Of a DNA stretch of 64,000 nt, positions 17,918-25,589 are shown piece by piece. How positions within the stretch are numbered: the stretch's first letter is position 1; every line of letters begins with the position of its first letter. Source of the stretch: Dyella_A ginsengisoli (lineage in GTDB: Bacteria; Pseudomonadota; Gammaproteobacteria; Xanthomonadales; Rhodanobacteraceae); NCBI RefSeq assembly GCF_044904665.1, contig NZ_JADIKM010000001.1, positions 930,001-994,000 on the forward strand. Direction: 5' to 3'. The notes below the pieces were generated by a model. The model worked only from the letters and a program-made list of their open reading frames with translations, was not told the DNA's origin and searched no databases. Made by a program: the position numbers and the translations under genes.

Positions 17918-19186
17918 ATGTTCCCGAAGGACTGCACGATCGCCGGTTACGACCCCGAACTGGCCCAGGCCATCGCCGACGAAGGCCAGCGTCAGGAGGA
18001 TCACGTCGAGCTGATCGCCTCGGAGAACTACGCCAGCCCGCGCGTGATGGAGGCCCAGGGCTCCAAGCTCACCAACAAGTACGCCGAGGGCTACCCGGGC
18101 AAGCGCTACTACGGCGGCTGCGAATACGTCGATGTGGCCGAGAAGCTGGCGATCGACCGGGTCAAGCAGCTGTTCGGCGCCGACTATGCCAACGTGCAGC
18201 CGCATTCCGGCTCGCAGGCCAATCAGGCGGTGTACTTCGCTCTGCTGCAGCCGGGCGACAAGATCCTGGGCATGAGCCTGGCCCACGGCGGCCACCTCAC
18301 CCACGGTGCCAAGGTCAACCTGTCGGGCAAGATCCTCGACGCCGTGCAGTACGGCGTGGACGCCAACGGCATCGTCGACATGGACGAGGTCGAGCGCCTC
18401 GCGGTGGAGCACCAGCCGAAGATGATCGTGGCCGGCTTCAGCGCCTACTCGCAGGTGCTGGACTGGGCGCGCTTCCGCGCCATTGCCGACAAGGTTGGCG
18501 CCTACCTGTTCGTGGACATGGCACACGTCGCCGGACTGGTCGCCGCGGGCGTCTACCCCAGCCCGCTGCCGCACGCCCACGTGGTCACCTCCACCACCCA
18601 CAAGACCCTGCGCGGTCCGCGCGGCGGCATCATCGTCGCCAGCAATCAGGGCATGGGCGCGGCGGCCGAGGAGATCGCCAAGAAGCTGCAGTCGATCGTC
18701 TTCCCCGGCATCCAGGGCGGTCCGCTCATGCACGTGATCGCCGCCAAGGCGGTGGCCTTCAAGGAGGCGCTGGAACCCGAGTTCAAGGCCTATCAGACCC
18801 AGGTGGTGAAGAACGCGCAGGCGATGGCGAAGACCATCATCGCGCGCGGCTACAAGATCGTCTCCGGCGGCACCGAGAACCACCTGATGCTGATCGACAT
18901 GATCGGCAAGGGCGTTACCGGCAAGGACGCGGAGGCAGCGCTGGGCAAGGCGCACATCACGGTGAACAAGAACGCCGTGCCGAACGACCCGCAGAAGCCC
19001 TTCGTCACCTCCGGCCTGCGCGTGGGCACCCCCGCCGTCACCACCCGCGGCTACCTCGAAGCGGACTGCGTGGAGCTGGCCAACTGGATCTGCGACGTGC
19101 TCGACGCGCCGGCCGACGAGGCGGTGATCGCCAACGTGCGCGCCAAGGTCGAGGCGCAGTGCAAGAAGTTTCCGGTGTACGGCTGA
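17918..19186 (+). CDS. glyA: Serine hydroxymethyltransferase
   Basis: This PLP enzyme of 422 residues converts serine and tetrahydrofolate to glycine and methylene-tetrahydrofolate. The PLP lysine is K229 in TSTTHKTLRGPRGG. LIASENYASPRVMEAQGS and KYAEGYPGKRYYGGCEYVD are the substrate-binding signatures. Length and motif positions match E. coli GlyA. TAAACT at 17871-17876 may be the -10 of its own promoter. Its stop codon is followed immediately by an inverted repeat of the GAGTGAG family, then nrdR. Confidence 0.97.
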   Translation: MFPKDCTIAGYDPELAQAIADEGQRQEDHVELIASENYASPRVMEAQGSKLTNKYAEGYPGKRYYGGCEYVDVAEKLAIDRVKQLFGADYANVQPHSGSQANQAVYFALLQPGDKILGMSLAHGGHLTHGAKVNLSGKILDAVQYGVDANGIVDMDEVERLAVEHQPKMIVAGFSAYSQVLDWARFRAIADKVGAYLFVDMAHVAGLVAAGVYPSPLPHAHVVTSTTHKTLRGPRGGIIVASNQGMGAAAEEIAKKLQSIVFPGIQGGPLMHVIAAKAVAFKEALEPEFKAYQTQVVKNAQAMAKTIIARGYKIVSGGTENHLMLIDMIGKGVTGKDAEAALGKAHITVNKNAVPNDPQKPFVTSGLRVGTPAVTTRGYLEADCVELANWICDVLDAPADEAVIANVRAKVEAQCKKFPVYG

Positions 19187-19281
19187 GAGCGAGAAGTGAG
19201 TTGAGAGGAGCGAGGATTGAGAGAAAGCCGCGCCCGCTGTTGCTTTCCTCTCACTCCTCACTTCTCTACCTTCACTCCTGA
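19187..19281. repeat. Inverted repeat, GAGTGAG family, copy B (glyA/nrdR spacer)
   Basis: The purine-rich arm starts right at the glyA stop (19187 to about 19227, opening GAGCGAGAAGTGAG). The pyrimidine arm runs from about 19243 to 19280 and ends 7 nt before the nrdR ATG. Pairing is imperfect. The centre begins GAGAGAAAGCCG, as in copy A. Confidence 0.8.
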
Positions 19282-19287
19282 GCCTTT

Positions 19288-19818
19288 ATGCATTGCCCCT
19301 TCTGCCAGCACGAAGACACCCGCGTGATCGACTCGCGGCTCACCGACGACGGTGCCACCGTGCGTCGCCGTCGCGAGTGTCCGCAGTGCGGCGAGCGCTT
19401 CAACACCTTCGAGACCGCCGAGCTGAAGCTGCCGGCGATCGTGAAGAGCGGCGAGCGGCGCGAGGCTTTCGACGAGCGCAAGCTGCGCACCAGCTTCGAG
19501 CGCGCGCTGCAGAAGCGCCCGGTCGCCAGCCACGACGTGGACACCTCGGTGCGCGAGATCATCAACGACCTGCGCCGCAGTGGAGAACGCGAGGTGCCGT
19601 CGCGCCACATCGGCGAGCTGGTGATGCGCGAACTCGGCAAGCTCGACCAGGTCGCCTACGTGCGCTTCGCCTCGGTCTACCGCCGCTTCGAGGACGTGCA
19701 GGCGTTCCGCGAGGAGATCGAGAAACTCGAGCGCGACCTGCCTGAGCTGGAAAAGCTGCAGCTGTCGCTGCTGGGCGGCGATGCGGTAGCCAGGAAGTCG
19801 CGCAAGAGCGAGAAGTGA
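19288..19818 (+). CDS. nrdR: Transcriptional repressor NrdR
   Basis: This nucleotide-sensing repressor of ribonucleotide reductase genes has 176 residues. The zinc ribbon uses C3, C6 (CPFC) and CPQC near residues 31-34; an ATP-cone domain follows from about 49 (PAIVKSGERREAFDERKL). The C-terminal tail is longer than usual, and its last residues KSEK plus the TGA are encoded by a spreading GAGTGAG-type repeat. nrdR-ribD order is typical for gammaproteobacteria. No Shine-Dalgarno sequence is evident; the ATG is preceded by a CT-rich repeat arm. Confidence 0.95.
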   Translation: MHCPFCQHEDTRVIDSRLTDDGATVRRRRECPQCGERFNTFETAELKLPAIVKSGERREAFDERKLRTSFERALQKRPVASHDVDTSVREIINDLRRSGEREVPSRHIGELVMRELGKLDQVAYVRFASVYRRFEDVQAFREEIEKLERDLPELEKLQLSLLGGDAVARKSRKSEK

Positions 19819-19960
19819 GTGGATAGGGATGAAGTGCGAGAGGAAGCTTCTCTCGTCCGGCCCGGCCGTCTCCCGATGATCTGCGTGATGTGTGCTTCTC
19901 TCTCCTGGGGCAGACTGTGTCGCTCCGGCCTCCCGCTCCTGGCTGCTCACTCCTCGCCCT
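19804..19960. repeat. Degenerate inverted repeat, GAGTGAG family, copy C (nrdR/ribD spacer)
   Basis: AAGAGCGAGAAGTGAGTGG at 19804-19822 contains the nrdR stop codon. Purine-rich sequence continues to about 19849, and CT-rich blocks (CTTCTCTCTCC near 19895, CTCACTCCTC before 19960) form the other arm. It is longer and more diverged than copies A, B, D and E. Confidence 0.65.
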
Positions 19961-19961
19961 G

Positions 19962-21053
19962 ATGGCATTCACAGCGACCGACCACCGACACATGACGCAT
20001 GCGCTCGCGCTGGCCGAGCGTGGGCTGTTCACCACCCAGCCGAACCCCCGCGTGGGCTGCGTGATCGCCCACGGCGACGCTGTGGTGGGCGAGGGTTGGC
20101 ACCGGCGCGCCGGTGGTCCGCACGCCGAGGTGTTCGCCCTGCGCGAGGCCGGCGAGCGGGGGCACGGCGCCACCGCCTACGTCACGCTGGAACCCTGCGG
20201 CCTGCACGGCCGCACGCCGCCGTGCGCGGACGCGCTGATCGCCGCCGGCGTGCAGCGTGTGGTGATCGCCGCCGAGGACACTTCGCAGGCTGAAGGCGCG
20301 GGGTTGGCGCGTCTGCGCGCCGCCGGCATCACGGTGGAGACGGGATTGATGCGCGAGCCGGCGCGCGAACTCAACGCGGGATTCTTCCACCGCATAGAGC
20401 GCGGGCGTCCGTTCGTGCGGGTCAAGCTGGCGATGAGCCTGGACGGCCGCACCGCGCTGGCCAACGGCGCCTCGCAGTGGATCACAGGCGAGGCCGCGCG
20501 CGCCGACGGCCAGCGCTGGCGTGCGCGCAGCTCGGCCATCCTCAGCGGCAGCGGCACCATCCTGGCCGACAACCCCCGGCTCACCGTGCGCCTGCCGACG
20601 GATACCGAGATCGCGCCGCCGCTGCGGGTGGTGCTCGATCGGCGCCTGCGCACGCCGGCCGGCAGCCACATCCTCGACGCCGCCGCCCCGTCGCTGCTGC
20701 TGCATGGGGCCGACGCTGACGTACCGGCGCATCTGGCGGGCGTCGAGCGCACGGTGGTCGGCGAGCGCGGCCGGGGCCTGGACCTGGGCGAGGTGCTGCA
20801 GCGCCTTGCGGCGCGGGGCTGCAACGAGGTGCACGTGGAGGCCGGTCCCACGCTCGGCGGGGCGCTGCTCGAAGCGGGCCTGGTGGACGAGCTGCTGGTG
20901 TACATCGCGCCGGTGCTGCTTGGCGACGATGCCCGCCCGTTGCTGCACCTTCCAGCGCTCGCGGACATGGACGCACGCTGGAAACTGCAGTTGCTGGACC
21001 AGCGCATGCTGGGGAGCGATCTGCGCCTGCGCCTGCGTCCGGCAGGCGCCTGA
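19962..21053 (+). CDS. ribD: Bifunctional riboflavin biosynthesis deaminase/reductase RibD
   Basis: This protein of 363 residues carries out deamination and then ribosyl reduction of the pyrimidine intermediate. The N-terminal deaminase zinc site is PHAEVFAL and TLEPCGLHGRTPPC; the C-terminal reductase begins near residue 150 (RPFVRVKLAMSLDGRTAL) and includes EAGPTLGGALLEAGLVDEL. Start: ATG at 19962 is in the pyrimidine arm of repeat copy C and lacks a Shine-Dalgarno; MTHAL at 19992 is an alternative. It is separated from ribE by two unrelated genes. Confidence 0.95.
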   Translation: MAFTATDHRHMTHALALAERGLFTTQPNPRVGCVIAHGDAVVGEGWHRRAGGPHAEVFALREAGERGHGATAYVTLEPCGLHGRTPPCADALIAAGVQRVVIAAEDTSQAEGAGLARLRAAGITVETGLMREPARELNAGFFHRIERGRPFVRVKLAMSLDGRTALANGASQWITGEAARADGQRWRARSSAILSGSGTILADNPRLTVRLPTDTEIAPPLRVVLDRRLRTPAGSHILDAAAPSLLLHGADADVPAHLAGVERTVVGERGRGLDLGEVLQRLAARGCNEVHVEAGPTLGGALLEAGLVDELLVYIAPVLLGDDARPLLHLPALADMDARWKLQLLDQRMLGSDLRLRLRPAGA

Positions 21054-21058
21054 GCAGT

Positions 21059-22069
21059 TCACTTCGCGAAGTCGATGCCGATCTTGCCGAAATGCCGGCC
21101 CGCGGCGAGATGTTCGAAGGCTTCGCGCAGCTCGCCAAAGCCGTAGACCGCATCGAGCACCGGCTTGAGCCGGATGGCCTCGAGCGCGGCCACCATGCGC
21201 TCGTGCTCCGCCAGCGACGCCACCGAGAGGCCTTGCAGCCGCACCCGCTTGAGGATCGCCTGCACCAGCGGCAGCGGCGCCTGCCTGCCGCCCATGAAGC
21301 CGACGATGCCCACGAAACCGTGCATCGCCACGGCGTCCATCGACTGCTCGAAGGTGGAGGCACCCACCGTTTCGACCACGGCGTCCACTCCGCGCCCGCC
21401 GCTGGCCTCGCGCACGGCGGCGCCCCAGCTCGGCAGCCTGGCGTAGTTGATGCCGAGGTCGGCCCCCAGCACCCGGGCGCGTTCGAGCTTTTCGTCGCTG
21501 GAGGAGAGCACGATGGCCCGCGCGCCGCGTGCCTTCGCCAGTTGCAGCGCGAACAGCGAGACGCCGCCGGTGCCCAGCAGCAGCACCGTCTGTCCGCTGG
21601 TCAGGCGTGCCTGCTCCAGCGCCGTCCATGCGGTGAGCGCCGCGATGGGCAGCGTGGCTGCTTCCAGTGAGCTGAGGTGCGCGGGCGCGCGCGCCAGCGC
21701 ATAGGCGTCGTAGCAGGCCAGTTCACGCATGGCCCCGGGACCGGGTCCGCCGAGGTCCGCGCCCTCCCATTCCGGCCGCATCGCGCCGGCGATCCAGCGG
21801 GTCTTGTAGAAGGTGGTCACGCGGTCGCCGGGCTTGAAGCGGGCAACGCCGTCGCCGACTTCCAGTACCGTGCCGGCGCCATCCGACACCGGCACCAGCG
21901 GCAGCGGCACGTCGCGGTAGAGCTGGCCGTTCACCAGCAGGTGGTCGCGGAAGTTGAGCGAGGCGGCTTCCATCTTCACCAGCACCTGGCCCGGGCCGGG
22001 GCGGGGTGCGGGCTGCTCGGAGAGCTGCAGATGGTCCAGGCCAAAACGGGTCAGTTGATAGCTGTGCAT
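21059..22069 (-). CDS. Zinc-independent quinone-oxidoreductase-like MDR enzyme
   Basis: This 336-residue enzyme belongs to the medium-chain dehydrogenase/reductase superfamily. The GroES-like part contains SLNFRDHLLVNGQ and PVSDGAGTVLEVGDGV; the nucleotide-binding fold has LLLGTGGVSLFALQLAKA. The catalytic zinc cysteine is absent (Asn in NFRD), so an NADPH:quinone reductase or enoyl-reductase activity is likelier than alcohol dehydrogenase. It diverges from a LysR regulator with an 88-bp gap and is probably its target. It interrupts the riboflavin gene order, lying between ribD and ribE. Confidence 0.85.
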   Translation of the reverse strand: MHSYQLTRFGLDHLQLSEQPAPRPGPGQVLVKMEAASLNFRDHLLVNGQLYRDVPLPLVPVSDGAGTVLEVGDGVARFKPGDRVTTFYKTRWIAGAMRPEWEGADLGGPGPGAMRELACYDAYALARAPAHLSSLEAATLPIAALTAWTALEQARLTSGQTVLLLGTGGVSLFALQLAKARGARAIVLSSSDEKLERARVLGADLGINYARLPSWGAAVREASGGRGVDAVVETVGASTFEQSMDAVAMHGFVGIVGFMGGRQAPLPLVQAILKRVRLQGLSVASLAEHERMVAALEAIRLKPVLDAVYGFGELREAFEHLAAGRHFGKIGIDFAK

Positions 22070-22157
22070 GACGGGCTCCGGGTTGCGATGCCGGCGATGG
22101 TGGACTGCCCTGCCCGGAGTGATAATCCGCCGGTAAAGCATTTCTTTCATTCGCCAG

Positions 22158-23072
22158 ATGAATCAATCATTCGAACTGACGCCCAACCGTCTGCGCGAGC
22201 TGCGTGCCTTTGCGGCGGCGGCACGGCGGTTGAACTTCACCCGTGCCGCGCGCGATGCGGGTTGCACGCCTTCGGTGCTTAGTCGGCGCATCGCGTCGCT
22301 GGAAGCGGCAATCGGGGGGAAACTGTTCCTGCGCACCACCCGGAGCGTGACGCTGACCCAGCGCGGCGAGCGGTTGCTCGCGCAGTGCGAGCGGCTGGAG
22401 GCGGTGATGCAGGATCTGGCCACGGGCCTGCGTCCCGGCGATGGCGAGCCGGCCGGTCGCTTGTGCGTCCATGTGCCAGGGTCGTACGGGCGCGTTCGTA
22501 TCGCACCGCTGCTGGCGCGCTTCGCCGCAGCGCATCCGCAGGTGCGCATCGAGGCGACCTACGACGATGCCTACGTCGACCTGGTGGCCGGGCGCATCGA
22601 TCTGGCCGTGCGTGTGGGCAAGCTGGCGGACGCCCAGCTGGTGGCCAGGCGCGTGGGCACCATGCGGCGCTACCTGTGCGCTGCGCCGTCCTACCTGGCG
22701 ACCGCACCGGCACCCAGCGATCCGGTGGAGCTCAAGGCGCACCGCTGCGTGGCCTTCAGCGGCCTGCGCACCGGCACGTTGTGGCAGTTCAGTCGCCAGC
22801 GCCGGCGCCGCTCGGTGCGCATTGATCCGGTGCTGGCCTGCAACGATTCGATGGCTGTCCGCGATGCGCTGCTTGCCGGCGTGGGTATCGGCATCCAGGG
22901 CGATTACATGGCCGATCCGCTGGTGTCGGCCGGACGGCTGGTGGAGGTGATGCCCGACTGGGAGCTTTTGAGCTCGCCCGTGCATCTGGTGTGGTTGCCG
23001 GGGGCGGATCGTGTCCCGGCGCTGCGTCGGCTGATCGACTTCCTGGCGACGGAGCTGACCGTAGCCGGTTGA
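22158..23072 (+). CDS. LysR-family transcriptional regulator
   Basis: This regulator has 304 residues. The N-terminal winged helix-turn-helix is clear (FAAAARRLNFTRAARDAGCTPSVLSRRI, then FLRTTRSVTLTQRGERL). The effector-binding domain runs from about 90, with VHVPGSYGRVRIAPLLARF and the RVGKLADAQLVARRVG stretch typical of the CrgA/DsdC-type LysR subgroup. By the usual LysR logic it controls the divergent oxidoreductase. The effector is unknown. It ends about 120 bp before the FMN riboswitch of ribE. Confidence 0.9.
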   Translation: MNQSFELTPNRLRELRAFAAAARRLNFTRAARDAGCTPSVLSRRIASLEAAIGGKLFLRTTRSVTLTQRGERLLAQCERLEAVMQDLATGLRPGDGEPAGRLCVHVPGSYGRVRIAPLLARFAAAHPQVRIEATYDDAYVDLVAGRIDLAVRVGKLADAQLVARRVGTMRRYLCAAPSYLATAPAPSDPVELKAHRCVAFSGLRTGTLWQFSRQRRRRSVRIDPVLACNDSMAVRDALLAGVGIGIQGDYMADPLVSAGRLVEVMPDWELLSSPVHLVWLPGADRVPALRRLIDFLATELTVAG

Positions 23073-23148
23073 TGTTGCTGCATGCCGGCAACGGAAACGC
23101 TGCGTGCGCGATGGCGGACGTTCCCCGGCGCCGGGCGCTGGCACGGGA

Positions 23149-23157
23149 TGCTAGACT
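23149..23157 (+). promoter_or_regulatory. Possible extended -10 promoter of ribE
   Basis: TGCTAGACT has the extended -10 form TGnTAxxxT. It would start transcription near 23164, about 30 nt before the riboswitch core. No good -35 is present, as expected for extended -10 promoters. Confidence 0.4.
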
Positions 23158-23192
23158 TCTGCGGCCAGTTCGCTGGCGGCAACAGACAACGA

Positions 23193-23354
23193 CGTCTTCA
23201 GGGCGGGGTGCGATTCCCCACCGGCGGTAAGGTGCCAAGGCACGAGCCCGCGAGCGCTTCCGGCCCTGGCCGGAAGGTCAGCAGATCCGGTCAGAAGCCG
23301 GAGCCGACGGTTGGAAACCCGAACGGTTTCCAGAAAGTCCGGATGAGAGAAGAC
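23193..23354 (+). promoter_or_regulatory. FMN riboswitch (RFN element) upstream of ribE
   Basis: The highly conserved core is intact: AGGGCGGGGTGCGATTCC, CACCGGCGGTAA, GAGCCCGCGAGC, GGTCAGCAGATCCGGT, AGCCGACGGT and finally AGTCCGGATGAGAGAAGA at 23336-23353. It binds FMN and represses riboflavin genes. It lies between the LysR gene and ribE, 133 bp before the ribE ATG, so ribE and probably ribBA downstream are under FMN feedback, while ribD is not within reach. Confidence 0.97.
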
Positions 23355-23363
23355 GGTACGGCG

Positions 23364-23409
23364 GGCGCCTTGGTCGGCGCGCGCCGACCATGCGCCTTGG
23401 GGCGTTTTT
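23364..23409 (+). terminator. Riboswitch expression platform with competing hairpins
   Basis: A long hairpin pairs GGCGC plus TGGTCGGCGC (23364-23380) with GCGCCGACCA plus GCGCC (23381-23396). Its last bases CGCC (23393-23396) can instead pair with GGCG (23401-23404), followed by TTTTT (23405-23409). The two are mutually exclusive, as in a terminator switch. Confidence 0.6.
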
Positions 23410-23486
23410 CGCAAGCCACTGCGCGGGAAACGTTTCATGATCCACACGTCCGACTTGAATGCCCATCCCACCCCGGGGTGGCGCTG

Positions 23487-24128
23487 ATGTTTACTGGAAT
23501 CATCCAGACCGTCGGCCGCCTGGTGCGGCTGGAGCCGCGCGGCGGCGACGTGCGGCTGTATGTCGATACAGCCGGCCTCGACCTCGCCGACGTGCAGCTG
23601 GGTGACTCGATCGCCGTGTCCGGCGTGTGCCTCACCGCCGTCACGCTGGACGCGCACGGTTTCGGCGCGGATGTTTCCAACGAGACGCTGTCGCTCACCA
23701 CGCTGGGCCAGCTCAAGGCCGGTGATCCGGTGAACCTCGAGAAGGCACTGCGCCTGGCCGACCGACTCGGCGGGCATCTGGTGTCCGGCCACGTCGACGG
23801 CGTCGGCAAGGTGGTGTCGATCACTCCGGACGGGCGCTCGCAGCGCTGGACCTTCGAGGTGCCGGCGGCCATCTCGCGCTACATCGCGGCCAAGGGCTCG
23901 GTGTGCATCGACGGCACCAGTCTCACGGTGAACGAGGTCAACGGTCATCGCTTCGGCGTCAACCTGATTCCGCACACGGTCGAGCACACTGCCTTTCACG
24001 CGCGCCGCGTCGGCGACGCGGTGAACATCGAGGTGGATGTGATCGCCCGCTACGTCGAGCGGCTGATCGGTGGCGGGCAGGCGTCCGGCATCGACGTCGA
24101 GTTTCTCAAGCAGCACGGCTTCGCCTGA
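23487..24128 (+). CDS. ribE: Riboflavin synthase, alpha chain
   Basis: This enzyme of 213 residues dismutates two lumazine molecules to riboflavin. The N-terminus MFTGIIQTVG is the universal family start and fixes the ATG at 23487. Two lumazine-binding barrels follow (first with SIAVSGVCLTAV and LVSGHVDGVG, second with GSVCIDGTSLTVNEV and NLIPHTVEHTAF). An open frame extends upstream through the riboswitch and must not be taken as coding. It is the first gene after the FMN riboswitch; its stop runs into repeat copy D before ribBA. Confidence 0.97.
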   Translation: MFTGIIQTVGRLVRLEPRGGDVRLYVDTAGLDLADVQLGDSIAVSGVCLTAVTLDAHGFGADVSNETLSLTTLGQLKAGDPVNLEKALRLADRLGGHLVSGHVDGVGKVVSITPDGRSQRWTFEVPAAISRYIAAKGSVCIDGTSLTVNEVNGHRFGVNLIPHTVEHTAFHARRVGDAVNIEVDVIARYVERLIGGGQASGIDVEFLKQHGFA

Positions 24129-24255
24129 AGGCGAGGAGCGAGGAGTGAGGAACGAGAAGTGAGGAGTGAGAGAAGGCATCGGGTGTGACGCGCACTTGCT
24201 CCCTCTCACTTCTCACTCCTCTCCACTCACTTCTCGCTCCTCGCTCTTCGCTCCG
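24129..24255. repeat. Inverted repeat, GAGTGAG family, copy D (ribE/ribBA spacer)
   Basis: Directly after the ribE stop, a purine arm (24129 to about 24176, GGAGCGAGGAGTGAGG and similar) faces a pyrimidine arm (about 24201-24255, CTCTCACTTCTCACTCC and similar). The arms match in blocks with heptamer-sized shifts. The ribBA ATG lies 24 nt downstream of the pyrimidine arm. Confidence 0.85.
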
Positions 24256-24279
24256 TCCCCATTCCCAAGGTTCAGCCCC

Positions 24280-25371
24280 ATGAGCTTCAACACCATCCCC
24301 GAGATCCTCGAAGACATCCGCGCCGGCCGCATGGTCGTGATCCTCGATGACGAGGATCGCGAGAACGAGGGCGACATCGTGATGGCCGCGCAGATGGTGC
24401 GGCCGGAGGACGTCAACTTCATGGTGCGCGAGGCGCGCGGCCTGCTGTGCCTCACGCTCACCGAACAGCGCACGCGGCAGCTCGGCCTGCGTCCGATGGT
24501 CAGCGACAACACCTCGCCATACCACACCAACTTCACCGTCTCGATCGAGGCGGCCGAGGGCGTCACCACCGGCATCTCGGCGCACGACCGCGCCCGCACC
24601 ATCCAGGTGGCGGTGAAGTCCGACGCGAAGCCGCAGGACCTCTCGCAGCCGGGCCACGTGTTCCCGCTCACCGCGCAGCCCGGCGGCGTGCTCACCCGTG
24701 CCGGCCACACCGAGGCGGGCTGCGACCTGGCCGCGCTGGCCGGGCTGGAGCCGGCGGCGATCCTGATCGAGATCCTGCACGAGGACGGCTCGATGGCGCG
24801 CCGTCCCGAGCTGGAAGTGTTCGCGAAGAAGCACGGTCTGAAGATCGGCACCATCGCCGACCTGATCCGCTACCGGCTGGAGACCGAGAAGACCGTCGAG
24901 CGCGTGCATGAGGAAGACGTGGATACCGAGTTCGGTCCGTTCCGCCTGATCGCCTACCGCGACGCGATTCGCCGCGGCCTGCACTTCGCCCTGGTCAAGG
25001 GCACGGTGGATGACGGCGCCCCGGTGCTCAGCCGCGTGCACGTGCGCAACACCTTGTCGGACGTGCTGCACCTGAACCGCGATGACCTCGGCCTCACCGT
25101 CACTGCCGCGCTGCGGCGCATCGCCGACGAGGGCCGCGGCGTGCTGCTGGTGCTGTCCGGCGAAGATACCCCCGAGGCCCTGCTTGCGCGTCTGAAGGGC
25201 CAGCCGGCCACGGTCAGCGCCGAGGACGCCCAGCACAACCAGTGGCGCCAGCTCGGCCTTGGCGCGCAGGTCATGGCCGACCTCGGCGTGCACCGCCTGC
25301 GCGTGATTGGCACGCCGCGCAAGCTGGTGGGGCTGGGTGGGTTCGGGCTGGAAGTGGTCGAGTACGTGTGA
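24280..25371 (+). CDS. ribBA: 3,4-dihydroxy-2-butanone 4-phosphate synthase with degenerate GTP cyclohydrolase II domain (RibBX type)
   Basis: This protein has 363 residues. The N-terminal RibB domain (about 1-205) is complete: DDEDRENEGDIVMAA, the TGISAHDRA loop and RAGHTEAG. It makes the four-carbon unit for lumazine. The C-terminal part has the RibA outline (DTEFGPFRLIAY, LGLGAQVMADLG) but lacks the three zinc cysteines of GTP cyclohydrolase II; the expected SECLTGD-RCDC region reads SRVHVRNTLSDVLHL. Such RibB-RibX hybrids are known in gammaproteobacteria, so an active ribA must lie elsewhere. ATG at 24280 is the family start MSFNTI. Confidence 0.93.
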   Translation: MSFNTIPEILEDIRAGRMVVILDDEDRENEGDIVMAAQMVRPEDVNFMVREARGLLCLTLTEQRTRQLGLRPMVSDNTSPYHTNFTVSIEAAEGVTTGISAHDRARTIQVAVKSDAKPQDLSQPGHVFPLTAQPGGVLTRAGHTEAGCDLAALAGLEPAAILIEILHEDGSMARRPELEVFAKKHGLKIGTIADLIRYRLETEKTVERVHEEDVDTEFGPFRLIAYRDAIRRGLHFALVKGTVDDGAPVLSRVHVRNTLSDVLHLNRDDLGLTVTAALRRIADEGRGVLLVLSGEDTPEALLARLKGQPATVSAEDAQHNQWRQLGLGAQVMADLGVHRLRVIGTPRKLVGLGGFGLEVVEYV

Positions 25372-25395
25372 GCGATGGATCGGCCGATGCGGCCG

Positions 25396-25503
25396 GCCCT
25401 TCGACCAGCATCGCGACGCTCAGGGCGAACGGTTTGCGGTTATCCGGCCAGATCTCAATCCGTTCGCCCTGAGCGTGGGCCGCCAAGGCCGCAGTCGAAG
25501 GAC
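25396..25503. repeat. Palindromic intergenic element with CGCTCAGGGCGAACGG core
   Basis: ACGCTCAGGGCGAACGG (25416-25432) is mirrored exactly at 25460-25476, and the outer CCTTCGAC and GTCGAAGG blocks (near 25398 and 25494) are mirrored too. This CTCAGGGCGAACGG/TTCGAC type of repeat is widely scattered between genes in many proteobacteria. It lies between ribBA and the LD-carboxypeptidase gene. Confidence 0.8.
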
Positions 25504-25589
25504 CCGCCCCGGCCCCACCGCAGCCACGATCGCCGCCCCACCTTGCTCTACGATCCCCTGACTTTTCCCTCGCTGCTTCGACCCAGACC

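Noticed and set aside
23082..23486. In-frame upstream extension of ribE
   Set aside because: It translates the FMN riboswitch and its hairpins; the family start MFTGIIQ fixes the ATG at 23487.
24129..24255. Rho-independent terminator between ribE and ribBA
   Set aside because: The hairpin arms are very long and no T-run follows; the same structure occurs in other spacers where transcription should continue.
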